This document shows, in pieces, positions 7,345 through 16,808 of a stretch of 42,429 bases of DNA. Each line of letters begins with the position of its first letter. Within the stretch, counting starts at the first letter, position 1. The DNA is from CAYRTD01 sp964426915. Lineage in GTDB: Bacteria > Bacteroidota > Bacteroidia > Bacteroidales > GCA-2748055. Both the position numbers and the translations under genes were made by a program. Under the pieces are notes generated by a model, which saw nothing but the letters and a program-made list of their open reading frames with translations, had not been told where the DNA came from and ran no database searches. The stretch spans positions 1-42,429 of the forward strand of contig CAYRTD010000016.1 of the NCBI GenBank assembly GCA_964426915.1, read 5' to 3'.

Positions 7345-10300
7345 ATGAAAAAAATAAGGTTTGTATTAAGAATTGCACTGATTCAGGTTCTGATCTTGTT
7401 CACAGTTTTTCCTGTTTTCAGTCAGGAACGGACCATTGAAGGGAAAGTGACCGCTCAGGAATTACCTGAAGGAGTTCCCGGGGCAAATATCTTTATTAAG
7501 GGAACAACACAGGGAACAATAAGCGATTTAAACGGGAATTACAGTATTCAGGCTTCCACCGGCGACGTGCTTGTATGTTCATTTGTTGGTTATTCCAGTT
7601 CGGAGAAGGTTGTGGAAGAAAATTCCTCAGTTGTGAACTTCAATCTTAAAGAAGACCTGGTGGGTCTGGATGAAGTGGTGGTTATAGGCTACGGAACCAT
7701 TAAGAAAAGTGATCTTACAGGTTCCGTATCCTCAGTTAAGGCTGAAGACCTCACTGAAACGGCAACTACAAATGTAGGTGAAATGTTAAGAGGGAAAGTT
7801 GCCGGACTTGAAGTCAACCTTGAAACTGCCCGGCCTGGAGGTTCTTCCTCAATACTTATAAGAGGGAGGAATTCCCTTTCGGGAGGAAATAATCCTCTTT
7901 TTATCGTTGATGGCGCACCGGCCGAAGGGATCAATGATCTGAATGCCCAGGATATTGCCTCCATAGAAGTATTAAAAGATGCCTCTGCACAGGCTGTTTA
8001 CGGGGCCCGGGCCTCGAACGGGGTAATTCTTATTACCACCAAAAGAGGAAAATCAGGGAAAATAAAAGTTTCCTATAGCAATTACGTGGGAGTGCAACAG
8101 GCTCAGAAAAACTTTGAGTTGTACAATGGTCCTGAATGGGCCGAGATGAGAAGACAGGCAGTAAGATCAGACCTGGCTCCTCAACTCGATACGATAGAGA
8201 ACTGGAGAGAATTTTTGCCCGATGAGGTTATTTTCGACAGTAAGATGCTTGAAGCCTTGCAAAATGAAGAATATGTGGATTGGGAAGACTTGGTTCTCAG
8301 AGATGCATGGATGCATAAACATGATCTAAGCTTAACCGGGGGTACTGAAAACACAAGGTTCGCAGCAAGTTTCGGATATTTTGACCAGGACGGTGTGGTA
8401 CCAACCTCCGGATATAAAAGAGGTACTTTCAGGTTCAATTTTGATCAGAAGATCAATGACTGGCTTTCTTTCGGAGCAAATAGTTTTATCAGTCGTTCAG
8501 ACCAGGATGTCGAAACTGAAGACAGGAATTTTATTATTCAGCCCCCCTTATCACAGCCATATGACGAACAGGGAAATCTGCAAATGGATATCACCAATGA
8601 TGTAAAACATTATAATCCCCTGCTGAATTTGTATGAATCCACTAATAACAGGAAACGTACAAATCTTAACCTGACCTTCTTTACAGATATAATCATCACA
8701 GATTTCCTTAAATACAAGTTTAACTCCAGCATTAATTCTATAACTCAAGAAAGTGCTGAATATCTGAGTACACAACACTCCATCGGAAGGAGATTGGCTG
8801 AAGGATCAGGGAAAGGAGGTGAAGCCACACTGGGAAGTTATGATAGGCTTGAATACCTCATTGAAAATATTTTAGATTTTCAAACCAATATTGGTGGAGT
8901 TCACAGCCTTTCAGGAACACTAATGCAAGGAATTAACGAGATCAATAGTCAAAGATATTCCATTACAGCTCAGAATTTTACTGATGATATTCTGGGGTAT
9001 AACGGAATTGGAAACGCAACCACGATACTTCCGGTAAACAACAATTCTTTCAGAAGGGCAATGATCTCTTATATGGCCAGAGCACAATATGGATATGATG
9101 ACAGGTACATGATCACTCTTACAGGTAGAATTGATGGTTCATCTGTCTTCGGACCCAATAACAAATATGCCTTTTTCCCTTCAATAGCCCTTGCCTGGAG
9201 ACTTGATCAGGAAAACTTCCTCTCCGGAGTAGAGGCTGTAAGCAGTCTGAAATTAAGGGCCAGTTACGGATTGATAGGTAACGAAGCGATTCAACCCTAT
9301 ACTACACTGGGTTTAACAGAGAATCGCTCTTACACTTTTGGCGAAAATGACGTAAACGTAGGTTATTTACCCGGATCCAATGATTTCCCCAACTATAATC
9401 TTCGGTGGGAAAGTTCAGCTACCAGCAATATAGGAGTTGATTTCGCTCTTTTTAACGGCAGGATAAATGGTACTGTTGATGCCTATAAAATAAATACCTA
9501 TGACCTGCTGGTCAGCCGGCAGGTTCCCAGCACTACTGGTTATACAAGAGTGCTTGATAACCTTGGAGAAACTCAAAATACAGGCATCGAGGCTCTCCTT
9601 AGCACGCACATAATCAGTACAACGAATTTCAGCTGGACAATTGATGCAACTTTCTCCAGAAACAGAAATAAGATTATTGCGATATCCGGTGAAGTGGATG
9701 ATGACGGAAATCCGGTAGATGATGTCGCAAACAACTGGTTTATTGGCGAACCTATAAATGTATACTACGATTATAAATTTGACGGCATATGGCAAATGGA
9801 TGACGACATCCTGAATTCTCATATGCCTTTTGCCAGACCTGGTCACGTAAGAGTAGCAGATGTTAACAATGACACCCTTTTGACCCCTGCAGACGACAGG
9901 GTTATTATTGAAAGGGATGCCAACTGGATAGGAAGCTTTGGGACAACCCTAAGATATAAAGCTTTTGAATTGAGCGGAGATCTTTATGTTGTTCAGGGTG
10001 TAACACGCTTGAATAATTATTTATACAATTTTAATTACGGAGGTCTTGTAGCCCATTTTAATGGTGTAAAAAGGGATTACTGGACACCTGAAGATCCATC
10101 TGATGAAGTGCCCAGGGTATATCTCGATAATACAAGCTCTTTGTATAAATCGACCAGTGGATATCAGGATGCATCATACATCCGGTTAAGAAATCTGACA
10201 CTGGCATATAATTTACCTGAAAAGATTTTACAACCGCTAAGAATAGAGAGACTAAGGGTTTACGTTACGACCAATAATCTGTTTACAATAACAGATTACA

Positions 10301-10380
10301 AATCATATAGCCCGGAAGTAACTCCATCGGGATACCCGGATAACCGTTCATTCCTGGCCGGAATAAATGTAACTTTTTAA
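7345..10380 (+). CDS. susC-like: SusC/RagA-family TonB-dependent outer membrane transporter (PUL1)
   Basis: Imports large oligosaccharides across the outer membrane together with the SusD partner encoded next. The start at ATG 7345 gives a clean signal peptide (MKKIRFVLRI...FPVFSQ); the open frame extends 19 codons upstream to 7288 but that extension is not signal-like. The mature protein starts with a carboxypeptidase-D regulatory-like beta-sandwich (RTIEGKVTAQE...GNYSI), then the SusC motif DEVVVIGYGT, a plug domain (LRGKVAGLEV, IRGRNSL, LFIVDG, IEVLKDASAQAVYGARASNGVILITT), and a beta-barrel ending in an aromatic residue (NVTF). It has no STN domain, which fits HTCS rather than sigma/anti-sigma control. 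Thirteen bases separate it from susD. Confidence 0.97.
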   Translation: MKKIRFVLRIALIQVLILFTVFPVFSQERTIEGKVTAQELPEGVPGANIFIKGTTQGTISDLNGNYSIQASTGDVLVCSFVGYSSSEKVVEENSSVVNFNLKEDLVGLDEVVVIGYGTIKKSDLTGSVSSVKAEDLTETATTNVGEMLRGKVAGLEVNLETARPGGSSSILIRGRNSLSGGNNPLFIVDGAPAEGINDLNAQDIASIEVLKDASAQAVYGARASNGVILITTKRGKSGKIKVSYSNYVGVQQAQKNFELYNGPEWAEMRRQAVRSDLAPQLDTIENWREFLPDEVIFDSKMLEALQNEEYVDWEDLVLRDAWMHKHDLSLTGGTENTRFAASFGYFDQDGVVPTSGYKRGTFRFNFDQKINDWLSFGANSFISRSDQDVETEDRNFIIQPPLSQPYDEQGNLQMDITNDVKHYNPLLNLYESTNNRKRTNLNLTFFTDIIITDFLKYKFNSSINSITQESAEYLSTQHSIGRRLAEGSGKGGEATLGSYDRLEYLIENILDFQTNIGGVHSLSGTLMQGINEINSQRYSITAQNFTDDILGYNGIGNATTILPVNNNSFRRAMISYMARAQYGYDDRYMITLTGRIDGSSVFGPNNKYAFFPSIALAWRLDQENFLSGVEAVSSLKLRASYGLIGNEAIQPYTTLGLTENRSYTFGENDVNVGYLPGSNDFPNYNLRWESSATSNIGVDFALFNGRINGTVDAYKINTYDLLVSRQVPSTTGYTRVLDNLGETQNTGIEALLSTHIISTTNFSWTIDATFSRNRNKIIAISGEVDDDGNPVDDVANNWFIGEPINVYYDYKFDGIWQMDDDILNSHMPFARPGHVRVADVNNDTLLTPADDRVIIERDANWIGSFGTTLRYKAFELSGDLYVVQGVTRLNNYLYNFNYGGLVAHFNGVKRDYWTPEDPSDEVPRVYLDNTSSLYKSTSGYQDASYIRLRNLTLAYNLPEKILQPLRIERLRVYVTTNNLFTITDYKSYSPEVTPSGYPDNRSFLAGINVTF

Positions 10381-10393
10381 ATTATTAATCATT

Positions 10394-11914
10394 ATGAAAA
10401 AGATAATCATCCCCTTACTATCATTAATATTAATAAGCTCCTGTTCAGATTTCCTTGATGAGGTTTCGAAAACAGACCTTACGGCAGGATTGGTATACAG
10501 TACCCAGGAAGGCCTGGAATCAGCCGTGGTTGGACTCTACAATCTCGAAAGAGACATTTACACCCATCACCCGGAAGGCAGACATGCCTTTTCTATTATG
10601 CTGGGTACAGATATTTCGGTTTACAGAACAAGTGGAGATGACGGAGCTGCATATTATGATGCGAACATGAATCCCACAAACTGGACAGTGGGTTCCATCT
10701 GGCGACATCATCACAAAATTATCGACAGAGCAAACAGTGTTATTAGCAATGCAGAAGAAGTATCAATGACCGAAGAAAGGAGAAACCAGATAATAGCAGA
10801 AGCAAAATGTTTCCGTGCACATTCATATTTCCATTTATACCGCCTTTACGAAAATATTTATGTGACGGAGAAACCATGGACAAATGTGGACATTGACATT
10901 TCCCCTTCTCCAAAATCAGTAATCTTTGATTTGATACGAAAAGATCTAGATTTTGCCATTGATCATCTGGACTGGGTCCCGGAACAGTTAGGAAGATACA
11001 CCCAGGCCACGGCAAGACATCTGAGGGCAGATTTTGCTCTTTGGGAAGAAGATTATGCTGAAGCGGAACGTCAGGCAATCTCAGTAATAAATGAAAGTCC
11101 TCATCAGCTTCTTGATAACGTCAATGATGTATTTGAACCTGATGACCTGGACCACGCAGAAGCTCTTCATGTTGTGCATTTTAATCTCACAGAACCCGGA
11201 AATGAAAGGAAATTTCACCGTTTCCCCTTACTGTTCATGCCACGTTATGATATGGTAAACGGCCTTCAGGCTTCCTATGAATATGGAGGTCTTTGCTGGG
11301 GAAGAGCTTATCCCAACAATTATGTACTGAGTCTCTATGATACAGCAGATCACCGCTATAAAAACTGGTACCAGATCCATTTCCTTTACAACGATCCATC
11401 AGGATTACCCTCTGGAAAAGAGATAGGTGATACTGTGAGTGTATCTCCCGGCTCCTTTTTTATGCAATTGCATCCGGGATCCCGTAAATACATTGACCTG
11501 TCCAGATCATTGTCCTCCCTCGCAAGTTATAAGGACATCATTGTTTACCGTCTCGCTCAAACCTATTTGTTCGCGGCTGAAGCATTAATGAAACAGGAAA
11601 AAAATACCGAAGCCCTGAAATACTTAAATGCTCTTAGGAAGAGAGCCGGAGTATCCGAACTGACAGAGATCAATGAAGAAATATTACTGGAGGAACACGC
11701 CAGAGAACTAGCATTGGAAGGTCACCGCTGGTATATGCTTAAAAGATTAGGGGTATTGGTGGAAAGGGTAAGAACCTATGGAGGTGAAGCAGATAAACCC
11801 ATTCACAGGGTCAATATCCAGCCCTATCATGTCAGAAAACCCATACCCCAAACAGAAGTGGAATTAATAGACGGATATCCTCAAAATGAAGGATATGAAA
11901 CAATAGGAAACTAA
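10394..11914 (+). CDS. susD-like: SusD/RagB-family surface glycan-binding lipoprotein (PUL1)
   Basis: Forms the lid of the SusC transporter and binds glycan at the cell surface. The N-terminus has a lipoprotein signal with lipobox LISSC followed by SDFLDE, the usual start of SusD proteins and compatible with surface export of the lipoprotein. The 506-aa length is typical. The helical TPR-like region is visible (EAKCFRAHSYFHLYRLY), as is the conserved C-terminal part (LNALRKRAGV ... EEHARELALEGHRWYMLKRLG ... KPIPQTEVEL). It lies immediately after susC and is probably co-transcribed with it. Confidence 0.96.
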   Translation: MKKIIIPLLSLILISSCSDFLDEVSKTDLTAGLVYSTQEGLESAVVGLYNLERDIYTHHPEGRHAFSIMLGTDISVYRTSGDDGAAYYDANMNPTNWTVGSIWRHHHKIIDRANSVISNAEEVSMTEERRNQIIAEAKCFRAHSYFHLYRLYENIYVTEKPWTNVDIDISPSPKSVIFDLIRKDLDFAIDHLDWVPEQLGRYTQATARHLRADFALWEEDYAEAERQAISVINESPHQLLDNVNDVFEPDDLDHAEALHVVHFNLTEPGNERKFHRFPLLFMPRYDMVNGLQASYEYGGLCWGRAYPNNYVLSLYDTADHRYKNWYQIHFLYNDPSGLPSGKEIGDTVSVSPGSFFMQLHPGSRKYIDLSRSLSSLASYKDIIVYRLAQTYLFAAEALMKQEKNTEALKYLNALRKRAGVSELTEINEEILLEEHARELALEGHRWYMLKRLGVLVERVRTYGGEADKPIHRVNIQPYHVRKPIPQTEVELIDGYPQNEGYETIGN

Positions 11915-11943
11915 TATTTATTTACTAATTTAAATTAATGATT

Positions 11944-13443
11944 ATGAAAAAAAATCTATTTTTTAAAACAATTATGCTGGGAATGGTTATACTCCTGGCG
12001 GGAAATCTACATGCTCAGGTTACACATTTTGAACTTGGATTTGGCCCCTTTCTTCCTGCAGGATGGACTGAAGAAGGAGTTTTTATGACATCTACCGGAT
12101 CTAACAGGAATGTTGATTATGAAGAAACCTTTGGAGGTTCACATGCTGTTAAGATGAACTCTCCTCTATGTGTAGTTACAACAAAACCCTATTTTACAGC
12201 CGGCACTCTTACTTTCTGGTTATTTTCCAACCAGTCGGGTGAAGGTGAAGTCGTTGTTGAAAAGTCTGCCGACGGAGAAAACTGGGTTGAGCTTCTTACA
12301 ATAAACAGCAATGACACCTTGGAATATACAGAGTACACAGTTGAAATCAACGATGATTCTCCTGCTCTGCAGATAAGATGGACATCAAGTCTGAAAAACT
12401 TCTATATTGATGATGCTAGTTTAACTTCAATGGCTCCGGAACAGGATAATGCTTATCTGTTTGATCTTGGGGTAGACGGTATGTCATTCCAGGACTTTCA
12501 GACTGTTGAAGTAAATTATTCAGCCGACATAACTTATCCGGTAGCCAGTGTCATGTTTGAGACTTTCCATCCTGATGCAACTGTAAGTGTAAACATGCCA
12601 CAACCAGCCGAATATTTTGGTACGGAGGAAGAAAGAACGGCTTCAGTTGTAGTGACTGCTCCTGATGGAACAACTACTCAGACTTACCAGATACTCTTTA
12701 ATGTAACAGGTTATCATGAAACTTTCGGTTTCCCGAATACCGGCGGTAATCTTGCTGCTCCAGGCTGGGTAGCAGACGGAAGCTATGTTACTTCGAGTCA
12801 GGATAATGGGATCTACGCTGGAGGTAATGCACTGAGATTTACAACATTGAGTAGTACATTATTCACCAATAAGTATAACGGAGTTGATACCATCTCCTTC
12901 TATACTATGGTGGAAATGAATGATGGCAGTGCAATTGAAAATGGTGAAAAACTTACCGTAAGTACAAAGTCACAGGATGAAATATTCTGGACCGATGTTG
13001 CAGAACTTGCAACCGGTACTGATATAACAGCAGACTGGCAGGAAAAGCGGTATACCATAGATAATGAAAGTGACAGCGTCCAAATCCGCTTTGTGATCGA
13101 ATCAACAAATGAAGCTACCCGGATTTACCTCGATGATATTGCAATCTCAGGTCACCCGACTTTCCTTGATCCCGATAATTATGTTGGGGTAAGCAATATC
13201 AAAAAAGCAAGTCTGGAGGTATACCCCAATCCGGCATCAGAAAAAATGATTATCAGGCTTCCTGCAGAAAGAAATGGTGGAGAACTGGTCATTTCCAACT
13301 TAGTAGGTCAGAAAGTGAAAAGAATAGCATTGAGAGAAAATACCAATACTGTTAATGTTTCTGATCTGCCAAAAGGATTATACATACTTTCTGTAAACTT
13401 TGATGACAAAGATCAAATTACACAAAAGATAATGATCAAATAA
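11944..13443 (+). CDS. T9SS-exported protein with two jelly-roll-like domains, in SusE position
   Basis: The start could be ATG 11938 or 11944; 11944 (MKKNLFF...LHAQ) gives the standard signal peptide. About residues 27-150 and 255-400 are two similar beta-rich domains of the 'choice-of-anchor J'/MAM-like type. Each contains a PAGW or APGW start, a SADGENW- or KSQDEIFW-like strand and a closing IDDA or LDDIAISG strand. Between them is a beta domain (about 155-250) with a TYQILFNVTG end. The C-terminus is a type A T9SS sorting domain (LEVYPNPASEKMII ... LPKGLYILSV). It directly follows susD, where PULs usually encode a SusE/F lipoprotein, so a secreted or surface glycan-binding role is inferred. 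No catalytic signature is seen. Confidence 0.8.
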   Translation: MKKNLFFKTIMLGMVILLAGNLHAQVTHFELGFGPFLPAGWTEEGVFMTSTGSNRNVDYEETFGGSHAVKMNSPLCVVTTKPYFTAGTLTFWLFSNQSGEGEVVVEKSADGENWVELLTINSNDTLEYTEYTVEINDDSPALQIRWTSSLKNFYIDDASLTSMAPEQDNAYLFDLGVDGMSFQDFQTVEVNYSADITYPVASVMFETFHPDATVSVNMPQPAEYFGTEEERTASVVVTAPDGTTTQTYQILFNVTGYHETFGFPNTGGNLAAPGWVADGSYVTSSQDNGIYAGGNALRFTTLSSTLFTNKYNGVDTISFYTMVEMNDGSAIENGEKLTVSTKSQDEIFWTDVAELATGTDITADWQEKRYTIDNESDSVQIRFVIESTNEATRIYLDDIAISGHPTFLDPDNYVGVSNIKKASLEVYPNPASEKMIIRLPAERNGGELVISNLVGQKVKRIALRENTNTVNVSDLPKGLYILSVNFDDKDQITQKIMIK

Positions 13444-13475
13444 AGATGGTATTATTTTAATTGGTTAGTTGGTTA

Positions 13476-13552
13476 ATGATTGGGTTTCCCTGGTTTACTT
13501 TAATTTTCCCTTGTGGTATTATGTTAGGTATTTTATCGGGGAACCCAATCAT
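13476..13552. repeat. long-range inverted repeat in the operon
   Basis: The arms ATGATTGGGTTTCCC (13476-13490) and GGGGAACCCAATCAT (13538-13552) are complementary at 14 of 15 positions with a 47-base spacer. They lie in the 202-base gap between two same-strand PUL genes. No T-run follows, so this is not a classical terminator. It may stabilise the susCD transcript, attenuate downstream genes, or be an operator. Confidence 0.75.
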
Positions 13553-13645
13553 ATTATTGATGAAGTTCCTATTTATTCATTCTCACGATAAGTGATTCTT
13601 TTAACCCTGAAAATTATAATATCGGGGATATTGACTATATATTTC

Positions 13646-16009
13646 ATGAAAAAATATAAACAAATCATTTTAGTCAGTGTTTTTCTCTTTTTGGGATTAA
13701 TACAATTATCTGTCGCATCCGCTACTGAAACCTATGCTGACAGCATGATTCTAAAAGGAGATTTTTATATCGATTCCAGGGATGGAGATGACAATAATGA
13801 CGGAAAGAGTCCGGAAACTCCCTGGAGAACTCTTGAGGCTGTGAATAATGCTGTTTTTGACGAGGGAACTGCCATATACCTTAAAGCCGGGAGTGTATGG
13901 ACCGGACAACTCAAACCAGGGGGTGAAGGCAGTAGGGATGCTCCAAATGTAATTGATAAATACGCAGAAGGTCCTTTGCCGCTTATTAATGGTAACGGAC
14001 TAACCGGTGAAGGAGTTGTCAGACTTTTTAATCAGTCCTTCTGGGAAATAAGAAACCTTGAAATAACGAATCCTGCTTCAAATCAGGGCGATAGACGAGG
14101 CGTTGAAATCAAAGCCGCGAACTATGGCCTGATTGAACATATCTATTTGGAAAACCTGCACATTCATCATATAAACGGAATTCCCGGTAACAGCCTTACC
14201 GCAAAATTAACCGCAGGTATATACATTGCTACTGTTGATGATGAACTTGTACCAACCCGCTTTCATGATGTAAAAGTATCCGGATGCCATATTCATCATG
14301 TAGAGAATATTGGTATTGTTAATAATAATGAAGTATCTCACGCTGATTACCCCGGAACTGAAGACTGGAACAGAAGAAGGTTTACAAAACTAAGGATAGA
14401 GAATAATATCATCCATCATATTTCTAAGAATGCTATTATTGTAAGATTAGCCGATAAAGGAATTGTGGAACATAATCTCTGCTATGAAACGGCTCTGCAA
14501 ACAACTGGCAATACCATATTTTCAAGAAGCGCCAGGGGAACTGTATTTCAGTATAATGAAGGATTCCTTAACCGTTCTCCCGATTATGACGGAAGCCTTT
14601 ATGATGCAGATCTGCACAGTCCTGAGGTCATTTTTCAATATAGCTATAGTCACGATAATGCCCATGGCTTATTCTGGATGTGCACCACAGAAAAAGATAA
14701 GGACGTAATAGTACGTTACAATATCAGCAGGAATGATAAAGGCAATATTTTCTGCATTAATTATCCCAATACCAGTACATTTATCTATAATAATACGGTG
14801 TTCATACCCGAGCATCTTTCTCCACTGATTATTAGTGAAAGACGTGAAGCTGATAAGACATATGTATTCGTAAATAACCTGATTTATAACCTCAGTCCGA
14901 CAGCAGGCTATAAATGGTTTAATGCGAAAAGGACCATTTCAAATAATCTTTTCTATGGATACCATCCGGAAAATGAACCCGATGATCCTGATAAAATCAC
15001 AGATGATCCATTATTACTTGATCCCGGAAGCGGAGGAATGGGTTTGGGAACTGTAACCGGCTATAAGTTAAAAGCAGGTTCACCGGCAATCGGAACAGGT
15101 ATAGTTGTTCCGGATAACGGAGGCAGAGATTATTTCGGCAATAAGGTGTCCTTAGTTGAAAAACCTAATATTGGTTTCTATAATAAAGTGGTAAAGGAAA
15201 GCTTTGAAATTCCGGCACTGAAAGATGCTTTTATTACTAACGGTACTGATAAGGATAAAAACTTCGGAACCCTTGAATACCTTGAAATATCAGAACAAAA
15301 TGAAGATGAGAACGAGAAACTGGCACTTGTTTCATTCAATGTAAGTGAATTAGAAAATATAGAAAATTATTCAGCCGTAATAAAACTGTTTTGTTCTGAA
15401 GCATCGGGATTGACAGATATTTCGCTGTTCAATTATAATAATGAATGGAATGAAGAAACAGTTAACTGGACAGATTTTGGATCTGCAGTAGAACAGCTTG
15501 GCAATTTCACCCTTCTTAAAAAGGATTCTTACTATGCTCTTGATATTACCGATCACATTAAACGTTCTCTTGATCTGGGCGATACCAGGATAACTTATGT
15601 TCTGAAAATTTCAGAAGGAAAAAATGGAAATGTAGTTTTCAACAGTAAGGAGAATAATTCTAACCCACCACTCCTGGAAATTAGTGTCGAAAAAAAGAAT
15701 ACTGAACTTACAGGAATATCCCGCCTTTCTTCTCAAAATGAAGATAATAATTTGCTTGTTACACAAAATCCATTCGATAGTAAACAGATAATATTTCAAA
15801 CTATTCCCGATTCTCCGGGAAAGTATAATATTGAGATCTTCAACCTTTCCGGTCAGGCTTATATAATGAATGAAACTACGCAAATTACCGGCATGGAAAA
15901 AGATTATACACTGGACCTCCAATCCTCTCTCACTCCAGGACTCTACCTGGTAAGAATGTATTCGAAAGAAGAAATACTGACGGGCAAACTTTTTATACGG
16001 AAAAGCTAA
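13646..16009 (+). CDS. right-handed parallel beta-helix protein with DNRLRE module and T9SS tail (possible polysaccharide lyase)
   Basis: The start at ATG 13646 gives the signal peptide MKKYKQIILVSVFLFLGL; the frame opens upstream at 13592. The catalytic-type region begins with DSRDGDDNNDGKSPETPWRT, a common entry to parallel beta-helix polysaccharide lyases and glycosidases. It continues with His- and Asn-rich coils (HIHHINGI, HIHHVENIG, NNIIHHISKNAI) to about residue 510 (residue numbers here are counted from 13646). A DNRLRE-type carbohydrate-binding module (about 515-685) and a C-terminal T9SS sorting domain (QNPFDSKQIIF ... LTPGLYLVRM) follow. The family (PL or GH) cannot be fixed by eye, and catalytic residues are not assigned. 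It is the likely first extracellular depolymerase of PUL1. It ends 3 bases before the next gene. Confidence 0.82.
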   Translation: MKKYKQIILVSVFLFLGLIQLSVASATETYADSMILKGDFYIDSRDGDDNNDGKSPETPWRTLEAVNNAVFDEGTAIYLKAGSVWTGQLKPGGEGSRDAPNVIDKYAEGPLPLINGNGLTGEGVVRLFNQSFWEIRNLEITNPASNQGDRRGVEIKAANYGLIEHIYLENLHIHHINGIPGNSLTAKLTAGIYIATVDDELVPTRFHDVKVSGCHIHHVENIGIVNNNEVSHADYPGTEDWNRRRFTKLRIENNIIHHISKNAIIVRLADKGIVEHNLCYETALQTTGNTIFSRSARGTVFQYNEGFLNRSPDYDGSLYDADLHSPEVIFQYSYSHDNAHGLFWMCTTEKDKDVIVRYNISRNDKGNIFCINYPNTSTFIYNNTVFIPEHLSPLIISERREADKTYVFVNNLIYNLSPTAGYKWFNAKRTISNNLFYGYHPENEPDDPDKITDDPLLLDPGSGGMGLGTVTGYKLKAGSPAIGTGIVVPDNGGRDYFGNKVSLVEKPNIGFYNKVVKESFEIPALKDAFITNGTDKDKNFGTLEYLEISEQNEDENEKLALVSFNVSELENIENYSAVIKLFCSEASGLTDISLFNYNNEWNEETVNWTDFGSAVEQLGNFTLLKKDSYYALDITDHIKRSLDLGDTRITYVLKISEGKNGNVVFNSKENNSNPPLLEISVEKKNTELTGISRLSSQNEDNNLLVTQNPFDSKQIIFQTIPDSPGKYNIEIFNLSGQAYIMNETTQITGMEKDYTLDLQSSLTPGLYLVRMYSKEEILTGKLFIRKS

Positions 16010-16012
16010 AGC

Positions 16013-16804
16013 ATGGACAACTATTGTCATAAAGATAATGTCCCGAAAGAAAAAACATCTTCGGGTCTAAGTTGCCTGGGGAAAGCACTGAAATTCTTTT
16101 TGCTGTTACCTGTCTTTCTTTTCATTTCCCCCCTTACCTCAGGGTGTGGGGATAGCTCTGAATGGATTGAAAAAGGATCTGTAATTGCTACAGTGAATGA
16201 TTTCCATATAACAGTAAGTGAATTTGATCAATATCTTCATGAATCAAGAACAGAGGTAATTTCAGACTTTATCCGCAAATATGAGCTGACTGAAATATCT
16301 CCGGATTTCTGGGAAAAGGAGTTCGATGGTACTAAAGCCATAGATGTTCTCAAGGAAGTTGCAATACAGAAGGCTATTCACGAAAAGACAAGACTGGTCT
16401 ATATGTATGAAAAAGGAATAATTGAATCTCCCGATTATAAATACTTTTTGAAAAAATATAGCGATTTCTGTGAAAATAGAAATAAATCAGCTACAACTAA
16501 TATAAAATATGGCCCTGTTCAATTCAGTGAAAGGGACTTCTTTAACTATTGGTATTCTAACTCACTTATTGAGCTTAAAAACAGCTTCTATTATGAAAAT
16601 GAACCTCGTATACCTCTGATCAAAGGAGAAAAAATGCAAACGGGGCAACATTTTTCTTCCTCAAATTTTGCCGGAAGTAAAAACACTCCGGAGAATGAAT
16701 TAGAAATAGAAAAAATATTCCTGGAAAGAATAAGGCTTTATGAATCAAATGCCGAAATCAAAATAAATCTCCAATTATTAAAAGATTTTAACCCTTCATT
16801 TTAA
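16013..16804 (+). CDS. SurA-N-like lipoprotein without a visible parvulin domain
   Basis: A hydrophobic segment at residues 27-41 ends in a lipobox LTSGC with Cys45, after an unusually long, charged n-region of about 26 residues; there is no later Met that would shorten it. The mature part starts KGSVIATVNDFHITVSEFDQY, close to the first helix/strand of SurA- and PrsA-type peptidyl-prolyl isomerases. It continues with a DFWEKEF...AIDVLKEVAIQKA helix pair typical of that chaperone family. At 263 aa it is too short for the usual N-domain plus parvulin domain, and no parvulin motif is seen. A chaperone or scaffold role for the neighbouring secreted enzymes is inferred. It is tightly packed between the beta-helix gene (3-base gap) and the GH2 gene (4-base gap). 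Confidence 0.7.
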   Translation: MDNYCHKDNVPKEKTSSGLSCLGKALKFFLLLPVFLFISPLTSGCGDSSEWIEKGSVIATVNDFHITVSEFDQYLHESRTEVISDFIRKYELTEISPDFWEKEFDGTKAIDVLKEVAIQKAIHEKTRLVYMYEKGIIESPDYKYFLKKYSDFCENRNKSATTNIKYGPVQFSERDFFNYWYSNSLIELKNSFYYENEPRIPLIKGEKMQTGQHFSSSNFAGSKNTPENELEIEKIFLERIRLYESNAEIKINLQLLKDFNPSF

Positions 16805-16808
16805 TGTT

